Source of the DNA: Paenibacillus sp. Soil750
GTDB lineage: Bacteria > Bacillota > Bacilli > Paenibacillales > NBRC-103111
NCBI RefSeq assembly: GCF_001428045.1
Contig: NZ_LMSD01000042.1
Span: 1-64,000, forward strand
Direction: 5' to 3'
DNA length: 64,000 nt
Position 1 is the first letter of the stretch. Every line of letters begins with the position of its first letter. Below the pieces are notes generated by a model, which had not been told where the DNA came from, did no database searches, and saw only the letters and a list, made by a program, of their open reading frames with translations. Made by a program: the position numbers and the translations under genes. This document shows, one piece after another, positions 1 to 9,434 of this stretch.

Positions 1-85
1 TTGTTGTTCCCCTATGTTCAGCAGAAAACGCGATTTATTACAGGAGTACAGCTAAATCCACGACAATCCCCATCATATTTGAAAT

Positions 86-166
86 AGATGGAAAATATGT
101 AGTTATTTCAAACCTTTTACAGCCAAACTAGCTGATACACGGAAATTAACTACCCTTTTTCCATCT
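86..166. repeat. Long imperfect hairpin (inverted repeat)
   Basis: Arms 86-109 and 142-166 pair over about 21 of 24 positions, with a three-base internal mismatch, one bulged base and a 32-base loop. There is no T-run on either side, so it is not a simple terminator. A second small hairpin, GAAAATC/GATTTTC with a six-base loop, follows at 193-212. No gene is visible in bases 1-245 on either strand. The function is unknown; it could be a MITE-like remnant or a structured RNA element. Confidence 0.55.
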
Positions 167-245
167 AATTGTGAATTTCAGCCGTAAATCGTGAAAATCG
201 CTGTAGATTTTCCAGTTATCAAGGTAGCCTGTCTTTTCCAAAACG

Positions 246-303
246 AAAAGATTGCCACACACTCAGCCTTCCTGGCTAGGGGGTCAGTGTGTGGCAATCT
301 TTT
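246..303 (-). terminator. Rho-independent terminator of the first sugar operon
   Basis: An 18-bp perfect stem (246-263 with 286-303) is capped by a small inner stem AGCC-TTCCT-GGCT. A T-run follows on the minus strand. It lies just past the stop of the SLH-anchored glycosidase. It closely resembles the terminator at 9350-9403, with the same lower stem and the same inner loop. Confidence 0.88.
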
Positions 304-319
304 TATGAATTTGGCACTT

Positions 320-3300
320 TTATTGGCTTTGCTTCCAAAGCATTTGAACCGCTTCTGCTCTGGTGGCATTTCCTAGCGGCCTGACAGAACCATCCTCATA
401 GCCGCTTAATAAACCGGCCCTAGCTGCTTGCTGCATCTCTTGCCGTGCCCACTTCGAGATTACGCTTTGATCGGTAAAGGTTGGCAGCTGCGCAACAGCT
501 CCTGCCCCGGATCCCTGGCGACCCGTGAAGGTCATTCCCCTCATCAGCATGACGGCCATCTCCTCACGAGTAATCTGCGCTTCCGGTTCGAATATTCCTT
601 CCCCTTTACCAGTAACAATTCCCGCTTGCTGTGCTGCCGAGACCGCTCCAGCATAATACGCTGAAGCCGATACATCCTTGAATCCCGCTCCCTTATCGGA
701 CGCTGCATTCTGCTCCAATCCTAATGCCCGTACGAAAAGCGTTACAAACTCCGCCCTTGTTACCGAACGGTTAGGCACAAAACGGTCTGCACTATCCCCA
801 TTTACGACATGCGCCGCTGTTAAGCCTCTGACCGCAGGATACACCCAATGGTCTTTAGTAACGTCCATGTAATTCTTCGTATACGCCAGCAGTGAGTAGG
901 TGCTGAAATGGTTTAGGCTAGCCGTTACCGTGTGATTGCTCGCGTCATACGTGCTTCGCACATATTCTGGAGTTCCGGTGTTCGGATTCCAGTAATAAAT
1001 ACCGGTAACATCCGGCTTTACCTGACCATCTTCGTTGAAAACGAGTCTAACCGGAGCAATAAATGAATTCACCAATACTTGCTGGCCATTCGCATTTACA
1101 CCGTAAAGCGTCAGCTCCATTGGCCTGCTCATCGGGGTTAGACTTCCCCCCCACTGAGCTTGTGCGCTGGTTAATCCCGATGACTGTAGAGGAGTGTAGT
1201 CTCCCTCCTCTTTGATGCCAATTCGGATACTCTTGTACGTTTGTTCTTTGCCAAACAGAGCTTGCAAGACTTCCTGCGGAATGACCAGACTAACTTTGGT
1301 CGTTTCTACTTGCAACGTTTGACCGCTGAGCTTACTAAAAAGCTCAGATCCCAATTCCACTTGCTCCGTTCCAGCTGGAACAGACACCTCAACTACGCTT
1401 TTACCGGATGGCTTTAGGTCGTCTACTGACAACTTTTTAACAGTTGGATTCTGCAAATTCCCATTTGTTCCGCCACCACTCGAAGTTTGCAATGGTGCTC
1501 CTGGTTCAACCATCACACTGGATTTAACAGAAATCAGTCTGCCTATTACATCGAAGGCTTTTAATTTCAAGCTGTGGCTGCCTGGTAATAGCACCGTAGA
1601 GGCCATGATCGTTTGGCCATTTATCTGATAATTGACTGGTGTTCCATCCACTAAGAGCTCAGCCGTTCCAGTTGCGATTGGAATCTCACCTTGCACCAAA
1701 TCTGCCGAGATGACAACATTCCCTGCCACAAGCTCCTCGTTATTTGCCGGAACCAGGTTGGTGATTTTACTATACAAACCTGTGTCAGGCTGGGTGTAGA
1801 TGCCGACATTCCGCAGCTTAAACGAAACCTCAGTTGCTGTCCTGGAATTAACGCCGATACTGAACCTCCGAATTTGATCCGGATCCAGATGGAAATTGTC
1901 ATCCGGCGTTCCAAAAGCCGCAAAATCCGCCCAAGGTAATTTGACTTGCTGCCAGCCGCCTACTGGTGTAATCCCCGTGGAGGTGAAATATCCGGCACCA
2001 TTGCTTTCATAGATGAAGCTTCGTACAACCACGCCATCAATAGGAGACGGGAAATACACATCGAAGGTAACCCCTTCCGATCCAGCGAATGACACATTTT
2101 GCGGTAAAATAAAGTTAGGATAGGTCCACTTATCCCCGCTGCCAAAGAGATAGTTGAACTGGATCTCCCCAGGAGACGGTGAGGTCACCGTGGCAGTGGA
2201 ACCTGCCGAAATATTCTCCCCCCACTGCGCAGGATTATCATAATCCGGTACGAGCAGGCTTGGCGTTACTGCCTTGTTTTCATTGGAAGCGATCATCGTC
2301 ACCGACTTGGAGGTAGTCTCCCCGCTGAACATGCCTTGGAATACGATCGGGAACTTCACATCTGCCGCTATATCCTGGCTTCCAGTCAGGGTAAAAGTCA
2401 ATGTCTCTTTGGAATACGGAGCAACCGTTACAGCTTTCGAAGGCGTCGACAAGCTCCAACCGCCATATACAGAGCCGCTGACTGTCCCACTCATAGATGT
2501 TGAGTTAAAATTGTAAACATCGACCTGAATGTCAGTTGCTGCTGTCTTATCCACGAGATAGCCCTTGGCTTTAGCCTTAGCTGCTGTAGCTTCGGGATAC
2601 TTCTGCGTGATGATCATCCGATCCGCAGTCGAAAGTTCTGCAGCCTTAGGCACAGGTGTTGCATAAATGGACGTGGTCAAGCCTTGGAAATTGCCTGCAA
2701 TCCGTAGATAATGCAAGTCAGGACCAGACGTCAACGCATAGCTGCCGGAAGAGGACGTCAACTGCTGTTCCTTACCCATGATATCCGTCAATAGCGCCGT
2801 GTTAGTGCCTGTAGACAAGGTTAGAGGTGTCAGTTGTTCGCTCCAATAAGCCACCACGCTGTCCGCTCCGTCCTTGAACACATAACCAGCTACTTCATTA
2901 GGCAATCCGGTCAACCTGCCTAGGTAAACGGCTTCACCAAGCGCATTGGTCATACCCGCTTCCGCATTCACAGAGGCGTAAGGCGTCCCTCGTGTAGTGA
3001 AGCTGCCCCAGTTCCCAGCTGTTTCCTGGTAATTCGGAAACACGAACCAGAAATGTTTATCTACACCCGTGGCGATAGATTGAATCGTAGAGGTGGTCAA
3101 GTAGCGTGCCTGCGTCCGCAGCTGTTCGCCGAGCAGTGTCTGTGTGCTGTCGGGGAACATTTGGGATACCCCAGCTTCCGTCACATAAATAGGTTTCGTA
3201 TCCAAATCGTAACCCTGAATGAACTCTGAGTGGGCCGCGAAGGAAGGGGGCATTGGCAGTATCTTTTGACTCTCATTATCGTTACGGTGACCATGATAGT

Positions 3301-4726
3301 TGTAGATGTCCATATAAGGTGCAACATCGTTCTCCATCAGAAGCTCCGTGTATCCCCCCGGAGGATAGGCGATTCCCCCCAGTGCCACTCGCGTGTCAGC
3401 TCCTGAATCCCTTGCACCGATCGTCGTTGCCTTGAGAATTGCAGCATATTGATCGGCCGGCTCACTATCCGTTGTATAGCTAATATCTGGTTCATTCCAA
3501 AACTCCCAATCCGACTGGCTTCCATAACGAGCAGCGCTTGTTTTGGCCAGTTGATAGGCATCCAAGAGGTTGCGAGGCATGTTTTTGCCAGAATCCTTCG
3601 CCCATGTCGGAGCGATATGGTTCAGTTCCAGAACCCGAATGCCGTTATTCGCATAGGCGCTGTTGTAAGGATCATATTTGCTAAAATCATAGACCCCGCT
3701 AGCCGTGCTGATGGAATTCCAATGCATCCTTTCCCGCACGTAATCGACTCCAGTCAGCCGGACCGCTCGCGCATAGTTCTCAGCTTGATCGGCTGGAATC
3801 AGCGAGCCTCCCGCCACATCCAGAGCAAATGGGTTGTTTGCAGCCATATGACGCTCAGAAGTATTCATCACAACCGAGAAATATTCAATGATGGGTTTGC
3901 CGTTCTGATCTGCCTCTGCTGTTATCGTATAATGCCCCCGTTGCAGTTGCGGCAACGTAACTGTGTAGGAAGGGGCATACACATTCATCGTCACGCTATT
4001 TTGAACAACGATACTCCCGTCATAATCTTCCACCTTATAGTCAACTACGTGCCCCTTGCTGGCGGAATCGGTAAATTGGATGGAAAACTCCTTCGCATCC
4101 TGCTCTTCAAATAGGCTATTAGGAGAATTAGTTGTGATTTTGTTCAATCCCCAAGGGAGTTTGGTAAATTCCATATAATCGAAAAAAAAGAAGATGCGCC
4201 CGTCTTGGGGCCTTCCATTCGGAATGCGAATTGAGATCGTGTTGGCACCGGCATTAAGCGTCACGGGATTCAGCTTATACTTATAAAAGAGATTAGCCGG
4301 TGTATTAATTTGCCCGATTTTTGTGGCGATTGAGCTGTTTACAGGAAAATAAGCACCGTCATTAATTTTCATTTGATAAGCTGACACATGGTTCATGCCG
4401 ATCGGAGCGGCCATGATCTCCAAACCATAAATGCCGGGAACAGAAACATTAACCTGATATTCGGCACTGTATCCATTTGAAATGTTCTCTCCTGTTAAAC
4501 TTTTGAAATACAAAAAGTCGTTATTGCTAAACTCGGTGCTGGTTCCCTTCACTCCTGCTTTATCGCCACCCAGTGCACCAACGATCGAGGTGTAATTCTC
4601 CCCTTCGACTCTAAGCACAATTTGTTCTGGGCTTGTTGCCGTTTCACCCGCAGCGGATGGAACCGCTTGCATAAATAACGTTATAATCCATAGGAATGAC
4701 AAAATTCCAGATAACCATTTTCTCAA
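320..4726 (-). CDS. S-layer-anchored GH39-like glycoside hydrolase with CBM35-like module
   Basis: This is a 1468-residue exported enzyme. The probable start is TTG, preceded by GGGAGGG about 9 bases upstream, and a signal peptide covers roughly residues 1-27. Residues about 33-195 look like a CBM35-type beta-sandwich. A clan GH-A barrel covers about 290-650, with WNEPD near residue 410 (expected acid/base Glu) and TEAG near 516 (expected nucleophile). Beta-sandwich domains follow, then three SLH repeats from about 1282 to the end that should tether it to the cell-wall polymer. It is the last gene of an operon with two permeases, a binding lipoprotein and a GH43-like enzyme. The likely role is to cut a polysaccharide at the surface and pass oligomers to the importer. 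The exact GH family and substrate are not certain. Confidence 0.9.
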   Translation of the reverse strand: MRKWLSGILSFLWIITLFMQAVPSAAGETATSPEQIVLRVEGENYTSIVGALGGDKAGVKGTSTEFSNNDFLYFKSLTGENISNGYSAEYQVNVSVPGIYGLEIMAAPIGMNHVSAYQMKINDGAYFPVNSSIATKIGQINTPANLFYKYKLNPVTLNAGANTISIRIPNGRPQDGRIFFFFDYMEFTKLPWGLNKITTNSPNSLFEEQDAKEFSIQFTDSASKGHVVDYKVEDYDGSIVVQNSVTMNVYAPSYTVTLPQLQRGHYTITAEADQNGKPIIEYFSVVMNTSERHMAANNPFALDVAGGSLIPADQAENYARAVRLTGVDYVRERMHWNSISTASGVYDFSKYDPYNSAYANNGIRVLELNHIAPTWAKDSGKNMPRNLLDAYQLAKTSAARYGSQSDWEFWNEPDISYTTDSEPADQYAAILKATTIGARDSGADTRVALGGIAYPPGGYTELLMENDVAPYMDIYNYHGHRNDNESQKILPMPPSFAAHSEFIQGYDLDTKPIYVTEAGVSQMFPDSTQTLLGEQLRTQARYLTTSTIQSIATGVDKHFWFVFPNYQETAGNWGSFTTRGTPYASVNAEAGMTNALGEAVYLGRLTGLPNEVAGYVFKDGADSVVAYWSEQLTPLTLSTGTNTALLTDIMGKEQQLTSSSGSYALTSGPDLHYLRIAGNFQGLTTSIYATPVPKAAELSTADRMIITQKYPEATAAKAKAKGYLVDKTAATDIQVDVYNFNSTSMSGTVSGSVYGGWSLSTPSKAVTVAPYSKETLTFTLTGSQDIAADVKFPIVFQGMFSGETTSKSVTMIASNENKAVTPSLLVPDYDNPAQWGENISAGSTATVTSPSPGEIQFNYLFGSGDKWTYPNFILPQNVSFAGSEGVTFDVYFPSPIDGVVVRSFIYESNGAGYFTSTGITPVGGWQQVKLPWADFAAFGTPDDNFHLDPDQIRRFSIGVNSRTATEVSFKLRNVGIYTQPDTGLYSKITNLVPANNEELVAGNVVISADLVQGEIPIATGTAELLVDGTPVNYQINGQTIMASTVLLPGSHSLKLKAFDVIGRLISVKSSVMVEPGAPLQTSSGGGTNGNLQNPTVKKLSVDDLKPSGKSVVEVSVPAGTEQVELGSELFSKLSGQTLQVETTKVSLVIPQEVLQALFGKEQTYKSIRIGIKEEGDYTPLQSSGLTSAQAQWGGSLTPMSRPMELTLYGVNANGQQVLVNSFIAPVRLVFNEDGQVKPDVTGIYYWNPNTGTPEYVRSTYDASNHTVTASLNHFSTYSLLAYTKNYMDVTKDHWVYPAVRGLTAAHVVNGDSADRFVPNRSVTRAEFVTLFVRALGLEQNAASDKGAGFKDVSASAYYAGAVSAAQQAGIVTGKGEGIFEPEAQITREEMAVMLMRGMTFTGRQGSGAGAVAQLPTFTDQSVISKWARQEMQQAARAGLLSGYEDGSVRPLGNATRAEAVQMLWKQSQ

Positions 4727-4748
4727 CGGATATTCCCTCCCACCAATC

Positions 4749-5651
4749 TCAATTACGTTCCTTACCTGGCCAATCCCACTCCTTCAAGTCTTTACTCCAT
4801 GCGATTCCAATGGATGCATGTGTATCAAACAGCACACGCTCATCCTCCGGTCCGCTGCCGTGAAAAAACATCACAAAGGCCTCCACGCCTTTCACATGCC
4901 TGAGATCAAGGACAAATCCAGCTGTCAATCGGCCCCGGGCCCATTCCCACTCCTGTTGGCCCAATGTAAGTAAAGAGTCCTCCTGATGCCAATGAATCAG
5001 ATCGTGCGATCTCATGATACCAATACCATTTTCGGGAGAATGAAACATGACATACTCCCCTTGGTGCCGGATAATGCACACATTCTCTCCTGCCTGTTCA
5101 GACCGGCAATAGGTCCACTGCTGAAAATCACTTGTTATCGAAATACTGACGCCATTTTGCTTGTAGAAACATAGCCATTCCCCGGGTTTGTTCGCATTTT
5201 CGATGAAATAGGGGTCAATCATCCGGCCCATATCCTCTAAGGCCACATGTTCCCCTTTGACACGAAGCAGTTCCGGAGCCGTCCAATCAACCAAGTTTTG
5301 GCTTTCCATCGTCCAGATGCGGCAATCCCCATTGCCATATTTCTCTCCATGCGGTCGTGGGTAGGATTGCAAACACATCCGCCATCTTCCGCCGGTGTAA
5401 ATCACATTGCCAGGACTGGAGAAATTCAAGTGCTGATTCTTGGGGGTCAGAAGAAGCGGGTCGCTCCACTGGTACAAATCTGTGCTCCGGCTCATCGCCG
5501 TGTACAAATAGACGCGACCATCCTCTTCCGTTTCTACAAGGGTGTAGTAAATCCACCAAATGCCGTCTTGATAAAGTACGCAAGGATCCCGAAAAGCTCT
5601 GCGGTGATCCCCCTTCAAGAGAATGGGCGACGGCATTGTAGTGAAATTCAT
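4749..5651 (-). CDS. GH43/GH32-like five-bladed beta-propeller glycosidase
   Basis: This is a 300-residue protein without a signal peptide. An FRDP motif near residue 20 (expected catalytic-base region), SSPGN near 79, and repeated 'W-SxD-L-W' propeller signatures place it among GH43/GH32/GH117-like enzymes. The start is ATG with AGGAG 7 bases upstream. It begins 2 bases after the binding-protein stop, so it is cotranscribed. It probably trims imported oligosaccharides in the cytoplasm. Substrate and exact family cannot be set from sequence reading alone. Confidence 0.82.
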   Translation of the reverse strand: MNFTTMPSPILLKGDHRRAFRDPCVLYQDGIWWIYYTLVETEEDGRVYLYTAMSRSTDLYQWSDPLLLTPKNQHLNFSSPGNVIYTGGRWRMCLQSYPRPHGEKYGNGDCRIWTMESQNLVDWTAPELLRVKGEHVALEDMGRMIDPYFIENANKPGEWLCFYKQNGVSISITSDFQQWTYCRSEQAGENVCIIRHQGEYVMFHSPENGIGIMRSHDLIHWHQEDSLLTLGQQEWEWARGRLTAGFVLDLRHVKGVEAFVMFFHGSGPEDERVLFDTHASIGIAWSKDLKEWDWPGKERN

Positions 5652-5653
5652 AG

Positions 5654-7246
5654 TTAAACTCCTGAACTCACATTGCTTGATTTCAATTCATTATATTTTT
5701 TCACTTTAGAGTCTAGTAAAGATTTGCCGCCTTTCTTCTTCCATCCATCCACATACGCATCCCAATTAGACAGTGGTTCCGCGCCTGTGATGAACTTCAG
5801 GAACATCTCAACCTCATATTTGGCGACGTCCGGTCCTAGCGTATTTTGCTCCTCCGTTGCCGGGATGCCGTAGAAGATGTCTGAAATCAAGGTATAACTT
5901 GCTGCCGCATCAATAAATCGGTTGTTTTCTACTTGAATTGGATCTTTGGTAGCCGCATTGATTTTATTCTGAATATCTACTCTGGAAACAATCTGGCTTA
6001 ATGGATCCAGCCATTTTTCGTCAAATGCTTTCTGTCCTTCAGGTGTGCGTGGCTCTGTAATTGATGTATAGTGTGTACCCTTGATTCCGTAATGGTTGAG
6101 CTCCCAACCCTCATCTGTGGACATATAATCTAGGAAACGAAGGACGGCTTCCGGATTTTTGGTTTTGGCGGAAAGCGCGATCGTTGCACCTACATTACCG
6201 AAAGACAGCATGCCGCTTTTCCCTTCAGGACCTTTGATGCCTGGTGAGATAGGTTCCCATTTCACATTCGGCACAATCTCTTTCATCTTCAGCTGCTGAA
6301 TGAGCGTTTGTGGAGCGATGGACCACCAGGCCGTGAAATAGCCGATTTTCCCTTGCGCCGCTTTCTGCTGCCCCTGATCAGCTTTGATGGTGAACAACTC
6401 GGGATCGATGACCTTAGCATCCCACAGTTTTTTAATATAGGCCAAGGCCTCCTTATATTCCGGAGAAATGGCAACCGGAACGATCTTGTTGTCTTTCAGA
6501 TAACTATTCATTGGCACGCTGCTTGCAAACATGCCGGGAGCGATGCCATACGCTCCGAATATCGGCATAAAGGTTTCTGCGAAACTGTTCGTAAGGCCCA
6601 TACCGTACGTATCATTCTTACCGTTTTTATCCGGATCATTGAACGTAAACGCTTTCAGCATCTGTTCAAATTCATCCAGATTGGTAGGCATTTTAAGATT
6701 CAGGACATCCAGCCAGTCCTTACGGAGCACCGGTACCTCCTTACCTGCCCCATTCTCATACGGAATGACAAATTGCTTGCCTTTGTGCTTCGTCAGCTCC
6801 CACAGCTCAGGCTTGAGGTTCTTCTTTAAGTTCGGCGCATATTGATCCACTAGCTTTGTAATATCCATGAATAACCCTTGATCCACATATTTCTGATAGT
6901 CAAATGCACCCAGTCGGCTCATGTCCGGGATATCACCAGAAGCAGCAAGCACATTGAACTTACTGTTAAAATCGTTATTGGGAAGCATCGTTACGTTCAA
7001 CTTGACGTTGGCTTTCTTTTCGATTTCTTTGGTGGCTGCATTATCGTCTTTCCAGACCCGACCTCCATCGGGCTGTGTGAGTGAGATCGTTACTGGTGCA
7101 ACAGAGGCCGTTGCGGTGGCCTTGCTGCTTTCTCCAGCGGCTGCTGGTTTACTTGGTTCCGTGCTGCTGCAAGCTGCTGTTAATGCCGTAGCCATTGAAA
7201 CGGTACATAAGGATGCGATAACGCGTTTGGTTGATTGCTTTTTCAT
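5654..7246 (-). CDS. Sugar ABC transporter substrate-binding lipoprotein
   Basis: This is a 530-residue extracellular solute-binding protein of the LplA/YtcQ type. A lysine-rich start and a lipobox, LTAAC with Cys26, predict lipidation and display on the outer face of the membrane. ATG at 7246 is chosen because GGGGAG lies 8 bases upstream; the frame stays open to 7294 without a ribosome site. Two permease genes lie immediately upstream and a GH43-like enzyme downstream. There is no ATPase gene nearby, so a shared MsmX-type ATPase elsewhere probably powers the importer. Confidence 0.93.
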   Translation of the reverse strand: MKKQSTKRVIASLCTVSMATALTAACSSTEPSKPAAAGESSKATATASVAPVTISLTQPDGGRVWKDDNAATKEIEKKANVKLNVTMLPNNDFNSKFNVLAASGDIPDMSRLGAFDYQKYVDQGLFMDITKLVDQYAPNLKKNLKPELWELTKHKGKQFVIPYENGAGKEVPVLRKDWLDVLNLKMPTNLDEFEQMLKAFTFNDPDKNGKNDTYGMGLTNSFAETFMPIFGAYGIAPGMFASSVPMNSYLKDNKIVPVAISPEYKEALAYIKKLWDAKVIDPELFTIKADQGQQKAAQGKIGYFTAWWSIAPQTLIQQLKMKEIVPNVKWEPISPGIKGPEGKSGMLSFGNVGATIALSAKTKNPEAVLRFLDYMSTDEGWELNHYGIKGTHYTSITEPRTPEGQKAFDEKWLDPLSQIVSRVDIQNKINAATKDPIQVENNRFIDAAASYTLISDIFYGIPATEEQNTLGPDVAKYEVEMFLKFITGAEPLSNWDAYVDGWKKKGGKSLLDSKVKKYNELKSSNVSSGV

Positions 7247-7298
7247 TGATTTAGTCTCCCCTTTGAATAGATAAAATGGTTTATGATAAGTCAATACT

Positions 7299-8177
7299 TT
7301 AGCCCTTCACAGACCCAACCATAACTCCCTGTACAAAATACTTCTGCAGGAATGGATAGACGATGATGATGGGCAAAGCAGACAGAATCACCGTAGCGGC
7401 ACGAATCGTCTCTACCGGTGGCGGTAGGCTGTCTCCGTCAAGCTGCTCGAGCGAAAACGAGTACATTTTGCGCAAAATCAGCTGTAGGGTGGATAGCTTT
7501 GGATCGTTGATATAAATAATCACGTTGATATATTCATTCCAGTGACCTACACCATAGAACAAAGCCAGTGTGGCTACGATAGGAAGAGATAACGGCAGCA
7601 TGATGCGAACGAGGATGCCCAGTTCTGAGCAACCGTCCAATCGGGCCGATTCGCTAAGACTAACTGGAATGCCCTGAAAGAAGTTACGCATCAGGATTAA
7701 GAGCCAGGCATTGATAGCAAATGGCACCATCAGTGCCCACACGGAGTCTACCAAATGCAGCGATCGAACAACCAGATAGGTGGGGATCAATCCGCCATTG
7801 AACAACATCGCAATGACCACAATGGTCATCAATGCGTTACGCCCCGGCAACTCTCGGTTAGAGAGCACATAAGCGCCAAGGGAAGTCATGATCAGATTGA
7901 TCAGCGTCCCGACAACCGTAATAAAGATCGTAACCCCATAAGCGTCGAGCAGTCCTGAATGTCGAAGCACATAGCGATAACTGTCCCAATGAATCGAGCG
8001 CGGATAGAGCAGGAGTCCTCCTTGCTTCACGTAATCCTTCATGTCAGCGAACGATACGATAAGTACATTTAGAAATGGATACAGGGTGCTCACGCAGAGC
8101 AGCGCCAGAAAGAGCCAGATGATATAATCCACGATTCCCGGCTTGGACAAGGACTTAGACTTTCCTCCGTTCACCAT
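7299..8177 (-). CDS. Carbohydrate ABC transporter permease, LplC/YtcP type
   Basis: This is a 292-residue inner-membrane protein with about six hydrophobic segments. The cytoplasmic EAA-like loop SARLDGC...IMLPLSLP typical of sugar permeases is present near residues 185-205. It ends with the family tail GVMVGSVKG. The ribosome site is GGAGGGGG upstream of ATG. The gene overlaps the upstream permease by 7 bases, which suggests translational coupling and a heterodimeric channel. The binding protein follows 52 bases downstream. Confidence 0.93.
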   Translation of the reverse strand: MVNGGKSKSLSKPGIVDYIIWLFLALLCVSTLYPFLNVLIVSFADMKDYVKQGGLLLYPRSIHWDSYRYVLRHSGLLDAYGVTIFITVVGTLINLIMTSLGAYVLSNRELPGRNALMTIVVIAMLFNGGLIPTYLVVRSLHLVDSVWALMVPFAINAWLLILMRNFFQGIPVSLSESARLDGCSELGILVRIMLPLSLPIVATLALFYGVGHWNEYINVIIYINDPKLSTLQLILRKMYSFSLEQLDGDSLPPPVETIRAATVILSALPIIIVYPFLQKYFVQGVMVGSVKG

Positions 8178-9145
8178 ATCGCCCCCTCCTCGTCGATTTT
8201 CTTGGATACATAGTTGGCAACTAATACGAGAACGAGCGCGATCGCTGAACGGAACAGACCTACGGCAGTTGCGTAGCTGTAGTTATTCGTATTAAGTAGC
8301 CCGATGCGGTACACATAGTAGTCGATAACCTCAGCCACTGGAGCTACTTGAGGATTGATCATAACCAATGTTTGTTCGAAGCTTACACTGAGAATGCCGC
8401 CCAAACTCAGCACAAACATAATGCTGATAACGCTTCTGATACTTGGCAGGGTGACATGCCACAATCGCTGCCATCGGTTCGCACCGTCAATGGCCGAAGC
8501 TTCAATCATATCGGGGTCAACCCTCGTTAACGCCGCCAAAAAGATAATAGCGCTCCATCCAATTTCCTTCCATATTGCGCTGCCTACAAACATCATCCGG
8601 TAATATTCTGTGGATGACAGAAATTCAAATGTATGACCAACGGACGATTTGAGCAGCAGATTGATCAGACCGCTTTCCGAGAAGAAGTTGTACAAGAGCG
8701 CGTACACCACGACCCAAGATACAAAGTGCGGTAAATAGGAGACCGTTTGAAAAAAACGCTTCCATTTCGTAAATCGCATTTCGTGAACCAGCAGTGCGAA
8801 TAGAATAGGTGCTGGAAATCCTAATAAAATGCGGTAAAAAGCTAGAAGCAGTGTATTACGGAAGATGACCCAGAAATCGCCGTTCTCAATGAATCTTCTA
8901 AAATGTGCGAGTCCTGCCCACCGGCTCCCGAAGATGCCATCCATAAACGTGTAGTGCTTGAAAGCGATCACTACGCCGGTCATCGGTGCATAATGGAAGA
9001 TGGCATAATAGGCAAGTACCGGCAAGAATAAAAGGTAAAGCGGAATGAAGCGCTTCATCCTGTTCCAGGTTTTGTGCCGTTTGGCCGCAGCCGTAGGCTC
9101 CCGGATCAGCTTCTGGGGCATGGCGTGATTCGTTGCAGGTTTCAT
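8171..9145 (-). CDS. Carbohydrate ABC transporter permease, LplB/YteP type
   Basis: This is a 324-residue membrane protein and the first gene of the operon. It has a charged N-terminal tail, about six membrane segments and the EAA-like loop EASAIDGANRWQRLWHVTLP. The start is ATG with AAGGGGAA upstream. It pairs with the overlapping LplC-type permease. A probable promoter and cre site lie about 60-80 bases upstream, so the operon is likely under carbon catabolite control. Confidence 0.93.
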   Translation of the reverse strand: MKPATNHAMPQKLIREPTAAAKRHKTWNRMKRFIPLYLLFLPVLAYYAIFHYAPMTGVVIAFKHYTFMDGIFGSRWAGLAHFRRFIENGDFWVIFRNTLLLAFYRILLGFPAPILFALLVHEMRFTKWKRFFQTVSYLPHFVSWVVVYALLYNFFSESGLINLLLKSSVGHTFEFLSSTEYYRMMFVGSAIWKEIGWSAIIFLAALTRVDPDMIEASAIDGANRWQRLWHVTLPSIRSVISIMFVLSLGGILSVSFEQTLVMINPQVAPVAEVIDYYVYRIGLLNTNNYSYATAVGLFRSAIALVLVLVANYVSKKIDEEGAIW

Positions 9146-9202
9146 CTTGTTATTCCCCTTTCCAATATGTAGCTAGGCGTCTAAAACTCATTTAACGAAA
9201 TC

Positions 9203-9225
9203 ATGTAAGCGATTGCGTTTTTATA
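9203..9225 (-). promoter_or_regulatory. Probable -10 box with overlapping cre site
   Basis: ATGTAAGCGATTGCG at 9203-9217 matches the CcpA cre consensus WTGNAANCGNWNNCW at all but the last position. TATAAA at 9220-9225 (minus strand) would place the transcript start near 9213, inside the cre site. That is a typical layout for road-block repression by CcpA. No convincing -35 hexamer is visible, so the promoter call is weaker than the cre call. Confidence 0.55.
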
Positions 9226-9349
9226 ATTCCCTGCTGTGAACCCATTGTTACACGAGTATCCCGGTCAAATATAGAAATCAAATTGCTTTTTTGTGGTGTT
9301 ATCGCCGATTCAGCAGTTCGGATAAAAAAAAGCAGTAGGTTTGGACAAT

Positions 9350-9403
9350 AAAAAGATTGCCACTCATCCCTGCCTTCCTGGCAAGGTGATTGGCAATCTT
9401 TTT
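9350..9403 (-). terminator. Rho-independent terminator of the ADP-ribosylglycohydrolase-like gene
   Basis: A perfect 13-bp stem (9350-9362 with 9391-9403) carries a second stem TGCC/GGCA over the loop TTCCT. It is flanked by A and T runs, so it could work in both directions. It lies 31 bases past the gene stop. It shares its lower stem and inner loop with the terminator at 246-303. Confidence 0.87.
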
Positions 9404-9434
9404 GATCAATGTGACTTGGGCAAATTCACATCAT

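Noticed and set aside
3449-4114. Plus-strand open frame of 221 codons
   Set aside because: It lies antisense inside the GH39-like gene, whose catalytic and domain motifs are intact. It has no ribosome site or recognisable motif.
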